Assembly (NCBI RefSeq): GCF_003611695.1
Contig: NZ_RAWE01000077.1
Location: forward strand, 1 to 39,399
Reading direction: 5' to 3'
From: Corallococcus carmarthensis
GTDB taxonomy: Bacteria > Myxococcota > Myxococcia > Myxococcales > Myxococcaceae
DNA length: 39,399 bases
Shown one piece after another: positions 33,674 through 39,399 of this stretch. Within the stretch, counting starts at the first letter, position 1; every line of letters starts with the position of its first letter. Both the position numbers and the translations under genes were made by a program. The notes below the pieces were generated by a model. The model saw only the letters and a program-made list of their open reading frames with translations. It was not told where the DNA came from and searched no databases.

Positions 33674-34117
33674 ATGCGGTCCTTCGTCCCGCCCCTGTCG
33701 CGCCTCTTGCTGTGGCCGTCGTTGATGATCGCGCTGGCGCTCTGGTTGAAGGGCGGCGCGTCGGTGGGCGGCGGCTTTCCGGCCGGGGCGCTCGCGGGGC
33801 TGGCGGTGCTGCTCCAGTACGTGGTGGCGGGCCGAGATCAGGCGCGGCGTTACGTGGCCGTGCGGTACGCGGCGCCGCTGGCGGGCGTGGGGCTGCTGCT
33901 CGTGGTGGGCACCGCGTTCCTGCCCGTGCTCGGGGGCTACACGCCCATGAGCCTCTTTCCACGCCCGGATCAGCCGGAGGTGGGAGTGGGCGGGCTGCAC
34001 CTGCACACCGCGCTCGTCTTCGAGGGAGGGCTGATGCTCATCGTCTTCGGGCTGGTGGTCACCGTCATCGACCGCTTCGCCCTGCGCACCGGAACGGAAG
34101 AGGAGTCCGGGCCATGA
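33674..34117 (+). CDS. mrpB: Antiporter subunit MrpB
   Basis: A 147-residue protein with four helices, carrying the MnhB domain: GGASVGGGFPAGALAGLAVLL near residues 24-44 and LHTALVFEGGLMLIVFGLVV near 115-134 (each listed in parts). It is a membrane subunit required for Mrp assembly and activity. The ATG at 33674 lies 5 nt after the mrpA stop, with GGGGAGG inside the mrpA end as ribosome site. Its stop overlaps mrpC. Confidence 0.92.
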   Translation: MRSFVPPLSRLLLWPSLMIALALWLKGGASVGGGFPAGALAGLAVLLQYVVAGRDQARRYVAVRYAAPLAGVGLLLVVGTAFLPVLGGYTPMSLFPRPDQPEVGVGGLHLHTALVFEGGLMLIVFGLVVTVIDRFALRTGTEEESGP

Positions 34118-34482
34118 TCCTCATCGCGTCCCTGGTGGTGGGCCTGCTGTTCGCGTGTGGCGTGCGCATGGTGCTGGAGCGCGAGCTGGTGCGCGTGGCG
34201 TGCGGCACGGTGCTCATCACCAACTCCAGCGTCCTGCTCATCCTCGCGGGCTCCTTCCCGGTGCGAGGCGAGGCGCTGAGCGTGCAGAAGGGCTGGCCGG
34301 TGACGGACCCGGTGCTCCAGTCGCTGGCGCTCACGGCCATCGTCATCGGGTTCGCGGTGTCCGCGCTGCTGCTCACGCTGGTGCACCGCACGCAGCGGGC
34401 GCACGGGTCGCTGCGCACGGACCGGCTGGTGGAAGCGGAGCTCAAGCGCGTGCACGCCGTGGAGAAGGAGGAGGGCCACTGA
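34114..34482 (+). CDS. mrpC: Antiporter subunit MrpC (NuoK-like)
   Basis: A 122-residue NuoK-like subunit with three helices. LITNSSVLLILAG near residue 34 and DPVLQSLALTAIVIGFAVSA near 66-85 are the family signatures. It forms part of the proton path beside MrpA and MrpD. The ATG at 34114 overlaps the mrpB stop (ATGA), and its stop TGA shares one base with the mrpD ATG. Confidence 0.94.
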   Translation: MILIASLVVGLLFACGVRMVLERELVRVACGTVLITNSSVLLILAGSFPVRGEALSVQKGWPVTDPVLQSLALTAIVIGFAVSALLLTLVHRTQRAHGSLRTDRLVEAELKRVHAVEKEEGH

Positions 34483-35849
34483 TGCCGCTCTGGGGACCGC
34501 TGCTCCTGCCGTGGGTGCTGGGCGCGGTGCTGGCGTTCCTGGACGGCCGCCGCGCGTGGGTGGCGTGGCTGGCCATCCTGGGGCTCGCGGGGACGCTGGT
34601 GTGCACGGCGTGGCTGCTGCCCCAGGCCTGGGGCGCGCAAGCTCCCCAGTTCGTCACCGGGGACTGGCCGGTGGGCGTGGGCATCCGCCTGCGCGCGGAT
34701 CAGCTGTCCATTGTGTTCGCGCTGGTGTCCACGGCGGTGCTGCTGGGCACGCTCGTGTACGAACACGTGGCCGGGGGCATCACGTCGCGCAGCTTCCCCG
34801 CGCTGGTGGTCTTCCTGGGCGCGGGGCTCACGGGCGTGTTCTTCACGTCGGACGCGTTCAACTTCTACGTCTTCTTCGAGCTGGCGATGACGGCCGCCTT
34901 CGCGCTGGCGTCGTACGGCGAGAAGCCCCGGAACCTGCGCGCCGCGTTCACCTTCGTGGTGGTGAACCTGATGGGGTCCACGCTGTTCCTCACGGCGGTG
35001 GTGATGCTGTACCTGACCACCGGCACGCTGGACATGCTGTCCATCATCGCGTGGGGACAGGCGGGGGAGCCCTTCGCGCTGGTGGTGCCGGGCACGCTGC
35101 TCCTGTGCGCGTTCGGCGTGAAGCTGGGCTTCTTCCCGTTCCACTTCTGGGCGCCGGCCGTGTACCGGGACGCGGGCCCCACGGTGGCGGCGCTGCTCGC
35201 GGGGGCGCTGGCGAACATCGGCAGCTATGGGCTCTTGCGCTTCGGCGTGGACGTGATGCCGCAGGTGCTGGCGCAGGCCCGGCCGCTGCTGGAGATATTG
35301 GGCGCGGCGAGCATCCTCTATGGCTCCGTGCTGGCGCTCTCCCGGCGGGACACGCGCGAGGTGCTGGCGTACGCGTCCATCACGCAGGCGGGGCTCATCA
35401 TCGCCGCGCTGAGCCTGGATGGACGGGAAGGCCTGTGCGCGGCGGTAGCGCTGGCGCTGGCCGGGTCGGTGGACAAGACGGCGCTGTTCCTGGCGCAGGA
35501 CCGGGGTGGTGAGCGGGCGCGCAGGGCCTACTCGGTGGCGGCCTTCAGCACGGCGGGCGTGCCGCCCACGGCGGGCTTCTGGTCCAAGGCCTGGCTGCTG
35601 CGCGCGGCGCTGGAGCAGGGGCACACGGCGCTCGCGGGGCTGGTGGTGCTGGCGAGCGCCCTGTCGCTGCTGGCCCTCTTCCGCGCCTACCAGCGCGAGC
35701 GGTGGTTGAAGGAGGGCGCGGCCCTGCACCGGGGCACGGGCGCGGTGGTGTACGCGCTGTCCCTGGCGCTCATCGCCGTGGGCCTGTGGCCGGAGCCGCT
35801 GCTGCGCGCCGGGCGCGACGCCATCCAGGGACTGGGGACGCTGCCATGA
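34482..35849 (+). CDS. mrpD: Antiporter subunit MrpD (NuoM/N-like)
   Basis: A 455-residue antiporter-like subunit with about fourteen helices. Glu133 (YVFFELAM) and Lys214 (FGVKLGFFP) match the conserved charged pair of this family. A second lysine normally seen in the TKVGVYAL helix is replaced by Asn245 (ANIGSYGL). GVPPTAGFWSK near 355 is the later broken-helix motif. The start is the ATG at 34482, which shares its A with the mrpC stop. It should transport protons or cations together with MrpA. Confidence 0.94.
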   Translation: MPLWGPLLLPWVLGAVLAFLDGRRAWVAWLAILGLAGTLVCTAWLLPQAWGAQAPQFVTGDWPVGVGIRLRADQLSIVFALVSTAVLLGTLVYEHVAGGITSRSFPALVVFLGAGLTGVFFTSDAFNFYVFFELAMTAAFALASYGEKPRNLRAAFTFVVVNLMGSTLFLTAVVMLYLTTGTLDMLSIIAWGQAGEPFALVVPGTLLLCAFGVKLGFFPFHFWAPAVYRDAGPTVAALLAGALANIGSYGLLRFGVDVMPQVLAQARPLLEILGAASILYGSVLALSRRDTREVLAYASITQAGLIIAALSLDGREGLCAAVALALAGSVDKTALFLAQDRGGERARRAYSVAAFSTAGVPPTAGFWSKAWLLRAALEQGHTALAGLVVLASALSLLALFRAYQRERWLKEGAALHRGTGAVVYALSLALIAVGLWPEPLLRAGRDAIQGLGTLP

Positions 35850-35922
35850 CCCCGAGCGTCCTCCGGAAGGGGCCGTCACATCCGCGCTCACCGCGCGCGA
35901 GTTCGTGCGAGGGGGCCTTCTC

Positions 35923-36420
35923 ATGAACCCCCGGCTCATCGCGCAGGTGCTGGCCCTGGCGCTGCTGTACGCGCTGGTGGTGGGCAGCTTCCACCCGGTG
36001 GACCTCGCGCTGGGCGTGGTGCTGGCCACGGGCGTGGTGCGCCTGTTCCCACTGGCCGGCCTGCCACCGGCCCTGGGCGCACGCGAGTACTGGCGGCGCA
36101 CGCTGCACCTGCCCCGCTTCGGCTGGGCCCTGGCCGTGCTGGTGACCAGGAGCTGCTTCCAGGTGCTCAAGGTCATCTTCGGCCGCCGCGAGCTCGCGAA
36201 CCAGGCGGGCGTGGTGGAGGTCCCCATGGGCGAGCGCACCTCGCGCGGCGTGCAGGTGTCCTCGTGGGTGATGTCCCTGGCCCCGGGCACGGTGCTGCTG
36301 GAATTGGATTGGGAGAAGCGCGTGATGCGCATGCACGCGCTGGACGCATCGGATCCGGACACGCTGGTCCGGCAGCAGGAAACCTTCTACCAGCGCTACC
36401 AGCGCGCGGTGTTCCCCTAG
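35923..36420 (+). CDS. mrpE: Antiporter subunit MrpE
   Basis: A 165-residue MrpE. Two N-terminal helices (near residues 6-45) lead to a soluble part with the family block SSWVMSLAPGTVLLELDWE near 107-125 and a MHALDASDP segment. The ATG at 35923 follows GAGGGGG by a few nt; a GTG at 35905 is also in frame. The 73-nt gap after mrpD is the largest in the operon and contains no visible terminator. Confidence 0.92.
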   Translation: MNPRLIAQVLALALLYALVVGSFHPVDLALGVVLATGVVRLFPLAGLPPALGAREYWRRTLHLPRFGWALAVLVTRSCFQVLKVIFGRRELANQAGVVEVPMGERTSRGVQVSSWVMSLAPGTVLLELDWEKRVMRMHALDASDPDTLVRQQETFYQRYQRAVFP

Positions 36421-36433
36421 GGAGGCGGGCGCG

Positions 36434-36721
36434 ATGCACGAGACCTTCTTCACCCTGGCCATCGTGTGGATGGTGGGCCTGCTGGGCGCGCTGGTGCTGC
36501 TCGCCTCGCGCCAGCGCTCCGCCGCGGATGTGCTCATGTCCGTGGACACCCTGGGCCTGGTCATCTGCGCGGTGCTGGCCCTGTACGGCGCCACGCGCGG
36601 TGAGGCCGGCTACCTGGACGCGGCCCTGGTGCTGGCCCTGCTCTCCTACGTGCAGACCGTGGCCGGCGCCCGCCTCCTGCACCACGGCCGCGCCTTTCAC
36701 GACGAGGAGGACGGGCGATGA
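36434..36721 (+). CDS. mrpF: Antiporter subunit MrpF
   Basis: A 95-residue protein with three helices; ASRQRSAADVLMSVDTLGL near residue 24-42 is the MrpF signature (the family has GPTxxDR...ALD). It is a small structural subunit next to MrpG. The ATG at 36434 has GGGAGG ten nt upstream. The stop overlaps the mrpG start (ATGA). Confidence 0.92.
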   Translation: MHETFFTLAIVWMVGLLGALVLLASRQRSAADVLMSVDTLGLVICAVLALYGATRGEAGYLDAALVLALLSYVQTVAGARLLHHGRAFHDEEDGR

Positions 36722-37083
36722 TGGCCGCCCTTCAGCAGTGGGTGTCCGACGGCCTGGTGGCGCTGGGCCTGCTCTTCATCACCTGCGCCGTCATCGGCAT
36801 GTACCGCCTGCCCTCGGTGCTCACGCGTGTGCACGCCGCGGGCGCGGTCCCCTTCGGCGGGGCGCTGGTCATCATCGGCGCCACGCTGGCGACGGGGGAC
36901 GGCTGGCTCCTGTTGCGAGGGCTGCTCGTCGCCGCGTTCCTGATGCTCACCATCCCCAGCTCCGCCCATGCCATCGCCTGGCTGGCGGAAGGGCGGCCGG
37001 AGATGGCCCATGACAAGGCCCGGCGCGGACCGCTCGGACACGGCAAGAAGGACGCGCGCCCGGAGCCCCCCGGCCGTCAGTGA
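36718..37083 (+). CDS. mrpG: Antiporter subunit MrpG
   Basis: A 121-residue protein with three helices; IGMYRLPSVLTRVHAAGAV near residue 26-44 matches the family block GxxRLPDxYxRxHAA. A basic soluble tail of about 25 residues follows. The ATG at 36718 overlaps the mrpF stop; a second ATG at 36721 is adjacent. It closes a full mrpABCDEFG set in canonical order. Confidence 0.93.
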   Translation: MMAALQQWVSDGLVALGLLFITCAVIGMYRLPSVLTRVHAAGAVPFGGALVIIGATLATGDGWLLLRGLLVAAFLMLTIPSSAHAIAWLAEGRPEMAHDKARRGPLGHGKKDARPEPPGRQ

Positions 37084-37091
37084 CCCCGCGC

Positions 37092-37559
37092 TCAAGGGGT
37101 CGCGGGTTCTTCCTTCACCAGCTGGCGCATCGTCGCCTCGGTGACGACCCCGAACACCGCCGTCTGCGCGAAGAGCCAGACGTGCTCCGCGCGCGACCAG
37201 GTGCTCGCGAGCGCCGTCGCCTTGAAGAGGGGAAACGCCATCCGCTCGAACGCCAGCACCCCCAGGCCCAACAGGACGCCGCTGCCCAGCAGGGGCCACT
37301 TCGACGTCCGCATCCGCACCAGGCCCCAGCCCATCCCCAGCAGGGGGCCGTAGCCCGCGCGCAGCGCGAAGGCCCAGCGCGACGCCTCCCGCCGCGACAT
37401 CCTCCGGCGGAACAGCCGGCTCAGCACCTGCCGGGCGATGTGGCGCGCGGCGTAGGGCGGCGGATGGCCCAGCGAGGCATTGCGCGCGCTGACCAGCAAT
37501 CCCAGCGCCCCGGTGCCCACGGCCCCGGCGACATACGCGGCGGCGTATGGGTTCCTCAT
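37092..37559 (-). CDS. Membrane protein of unknown function
   Basis: A 155-residue protein with hydrophobic segments near residues 7-25, 66-82 and 89-107, and a basic region (SRLFRRRMSRREASRW) between. I do not recognise the family, though the layout resembles small DUF1440-type membrane proteins. The ATG at 37559 lies 3 nt after the proline dehydrogenase stop, so the two are cotranscribed. It converges on mrpG with eight nt between stops. Confidence 0.78.
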   Translation of the reverse strand: MRNPYAAAYVAGAVGTGALGLLVSARNASLGHPPPYAARHIARQVLSRLFRRRMSRREASRWAFALRAGYGPLLGMGWGLVRMRTSKWPLLGSGVLLGLGVLAFERMAFPLFKATALASTWSRAEHVWLFAQTAVFGVVTEATMRQLVKEEPATP

Positions 37560-37562
37560 GGC

Positions 37563-38501
37563 CTATCCCTTCATCAGGTTGCGCATCACGAACCACAGGT
37601 TGGCCGGGCGCTCCGCCAGCCTGCGCATGAAATACGGATACCAGTGCTTCCCATACGGGACATAGACACGCACCGGATGGCCTTCCTTCGCAAGCCGCTC
37701 CTGCAGGTCGCGCCGGATGCCATACAGCATCTGGAATTCAAAGGCGCCCTTGGGCAGATGCTGGCGCGCGGCGTACTCCAGCGTGGCGTCAATCATCCGC
37801 TCATCGTGCGTGGCGATGCCGTGATACACGCCGCTGTCCAACAGGATGCGCATGCAGCGCACGAAGTTCGCGTCCACGTCCTTCTTGTCCGGGAAGGCCA
37901 CGTCCGGACCCTCCAGGTAGGCTCCCTTGCACAGCCGGATGCGGATGCGCTCGGCGCACAGGGCCTTCGCGTCCTCCTCCGTGCGCCGCAGGTAGCTCTG
38001 GAGCACCGCGCCCACGTGCGGCTCGCCGAACTCCGAGTGCAGGTCCCGCACGATGTCCAGGGTCACCTGCGTGACGGCGCTCTCCTCCATGTCCACGCGC
38101 ACGAAGGAATCCCGCGCCGCCGCGTCCGCCACCACCGCCCGCGCGTTCTGGAGCGCCAGGTTCCGGTCGAACAACAGGCCGCATTGCGTGAGCTTCATCG
38201 ACACGTTGGCCTTCACGCCCACCTGGTCGATGCGCGCGAGCAGCCGCTGGTAATGCCGCACCTCATCGCGCGTCTCCTGGGGCGAGCGCACCGCTTCGTT
38301 GAGGTGGTCGAAGCTGGCCATCAGCCCCTTCGCCGTCAGGGCCCGCACCGCGTCCACCGCTTCCTCCAGCGTCTCCCCCGCGATGAAGCGGGACGCCAGC
38401 TGGCGAAAGGGTTTGAGCCGCGTGGCCACGTCCTTGAGGTTGGACTGGCGCGACAGGAACAGCAGCGCGGAACGGGACAGCTGATCGGCGGCGGTCGTCA
38501 T
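37563..38501 (-). CDS. Proline dehydrogenase (monofunctional PutA-type domain)
   Basis: A 312-residue FAD enzyme oxidising proline to pyrroline-5-carboxylate and feeding the quinone pool. Family motifs: MASFDHLNEAV near residue 63, VSMKLTQ near 105, VRVDMEES near 143, RIRLCKGAYLEG near 196, GIATHDERMID near 240, EFQMLYGIRRDLQ near 264, and YVPYG near 283. Length and motifs fit single-domain PRODH as in Thermus and Bacillus, without the P5C dehydrogenase part. The ATG at 38501 has GGGGGAA upstream; an in-frame start at 38576 overlaps the preceding gene. No P5C dehydrogenase gene is in the window. Confidence 0.94.
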   Translation of the reverse strand: MTTAADQLSRSALLFLSRQSNLKDVATRLKPFRQLASRFIAGETLEEAVDAVRALTAKGLMASFDHLNEAVRSPQETRDEVRHYQRLLARIDQVGVKANVSMKLTQCGLLFDRNLALQNARAVVADAAARDSFVRVDMEESAVTQVTLDIVRDLHSEFGEPHVGAVLQSYLRRTEEDAKALCAERIRIRLCKGAYLEGPDVAFPDKKDVDANFVRCMRILLDSGVYHGIATHDERMIDATLEYAARQHLPKGAFEFQMLYGIRRDLQERLAKEGHPVRVYVPYGKHWYPYFMRRLAERPANLWFVMRNLMKG

Positions 38502-38535
38502 ACGGATTTCCCCCGACGATAGAGATAACGCCTGT

Positions 38536-39375
38536 TCAGTCAGGGTGCCGCGAGAGGAAGTCGGACACGCGTGCATTGAACGCTTCCGGGTGGCTCATGT
38601 ACGGCAGGTGACTGGCCGCCTCCAGGAACTCCAGTTGGGCGCCCGGCACGTGCGCCGCCACGTCGCGCGCGGCCGCCGGCGGCACCAGCAGGTCGCGGCC
38701 CCCCTCGATGACGAGCGTGGGCACGCGCAGCTCCCCCAGCCGGTGCAGGAAGTCCGCGGCCAGGATGTCGCGCAGCCGCCGCATCAGCTCCAGCGACGAC
38801 ATGCGCCGGGCCTCGCGCACGATCTCCGCCCGCGCCTCCGGCGGCAGCCACCGGCCCCCCAGCACGCGGGCCACCGTGGGCGCGAACACATACGCCAGCG
38901 GCCGGGGCGCCCGCACCAGCGTGGACAGCGTCAACGCCAGCCGCCGCACCCGGCGCACGCTGGCCACCGGCGACACCAGCACCAGCGCCTTCACCCGCTC
39001 CGGGTGCTCCAACGCATACGCGATGGACACCAGGCTGCCATAGGAAGACCCCATCAACGCGAAGCGCTCCGGCAGCCCCGCCTCCGGGTGGTTGAGCACC
39101 GACAGGTTCCACTGCAGCGGCGTATGGGTCGCGGGCGTCTTCAGGGGCGGCGTCCACAACAGCAGGTTCCACGCTTGCGCCAGCGGCTCCATGGGCGCGA
39201 AGGACCGGCCACTGGCGCCCAGCCCCGGAAGACAGACCACCGTGCGCGATACATCCCTGTTGCCCTGGGGAAAGGTGAACAGCCGCACCGGCGTGCCCCG
39301 GACGACGCGCTCCTCGCACTCCAGCTGCTCATACCCGCGCTGGATGTCTTCCACGTCCGGGACCAGCGGCGGCAC
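38536..39375 (-). CDS. Alpha/beta-fold hydrolase
   Basis: A 279-residue hydrolase. The oxyanion region is VCLPGLGASGRSF near residue 47, the nucleophile elbow GSSYGS is near 109, the acid is probably the aspartate of EGGRDLLVP near 225, and the histidine lies in ASHLPYMSHPEAF near 256. A cap-like insertion (residues 130-200) follows strand six. The substrate is not evident. The start is uncertain: GTG at 39375 is the first in-frame start inside the window, but the frame stays open to the edge, so the true start may lie beyond. It precedes proline dehydrogenase by 34 nt on the same strand. Confidence 0.85.
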   Translation of the reverse strand: MPPLVPDVEDIQRGYEQLECEERVVRGTPVRLFTFPQGNRDVSRTVVCLPGLGASGRSFAPMEPLAQAWNLLLWTPPLKTPATHTPLQWNLSVLNHPEAGLPERFALMGSSYGSLVSIAYALEHPERVKALVLVSPVASVRRVRRLALTLSTLVRAPRPLAYVFAPTVARVLGGRWLPPEARAEIVREARRMSSLELMRRLRDILAADFLHRLGELRVPTLVIEGGRDLLVPPAAARDVAAHVPGAQLEFLEAASHLPYMSHPEAFNARVSDFLSRHPD

Positions 39376-39399
39376 GCGGTGTGGGACAGGGGCGGGAGG

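Noticed and set aside
31578-33962. Minus-strand open frame of 794 codons opposite mrpA
   Set aside because: Antisense shadow rich in Arg, Gln and His with no recognisable domain; mrpA and mrpB on the plus strand explain the region.

Overview
The window is very GC-rich DNA from what looks like a myxobacterium of the Myxococcus/Corallococcus type. The evidence is strong third-position G/C bias, a DUF2378/TIGR02265 protein (a family known from myxobacterial paralogues), and a long alternative complex III/caa3 oxidase operon. No rRNA, tRNA, CRISPR array, IS element or phage gene was seen.

Left part (1-11,000): molybdenum-cofactor genes and a formate dehydrogenase operon. moeA and an in-frame MobB-FdhD fusion run leftward off the window edge, and mobA diverges from them. 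On the minus strand an fdhA-fdhB-nrfD operon encodes a membrane-bound formate dehydrogenase. Its catalytic subunit is interrupted by one in-frame TGA at exactly the selenocysteine site, followed by a near-perfect bacterial SECIS hairpin with a GGUCU loop. It should therefore be read as one selenoprotein of about 1,087 residues. Between mobA and this operon lie an unknown gene and a two-gene, lower-GC module (AAA ATPase plus TOPRIM-like DUF4276 protein) that resembles OLD/PARIS-type defence pairs.

Middle-left (11,000-15,500): single genes for a stand-alone receiver, a DUF2378 protein, a long short-chain dehydrogenase, a small outer-membrane barrel and a probable pseudokinase, with several inverted repeats between them.

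Centre (15,671-27,718): a twelve-kilobase, translationally coupled operon actABCDEF - small membrane protein - ctaCDEF. It encodes alternative complex III (quinol:cytochrome c oxidoreductase) and a caa3-type oxidase whose subunit I carries the A2-type YSHPAVY motif. actB contains five 48-bp in-frame tandem repeats.

Right (27,722-39,375): a small membrane protein, then a second ATPase/TOPRIM locus (two AAA ATPases plus a DUF4276-like protein). A complete mrpABCDEFG cation/proton antiporter operon follows, in which MrpA and MrpD lack lysines usually present in these subunits. The last unit is a leftward alpha/beta hydrolase - proline dehydrogenase - membrane protein set.

Functionally, the Moco genes serve the formate dehydrogenase, which feeds quinone through NrfD. 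Complex III and the caa3 oxidase complete the chain to oxygen, and Mrp can use or adjust the resulting proton gradient. The most noteworthy items are the selenocysteine FdhA with its SECIS, the MobB-FdhD fusion, the two ATPase/TOPRIM modules whose ATPase genes look leaderless, the actB repeat array, and the atypical Mrp residues.
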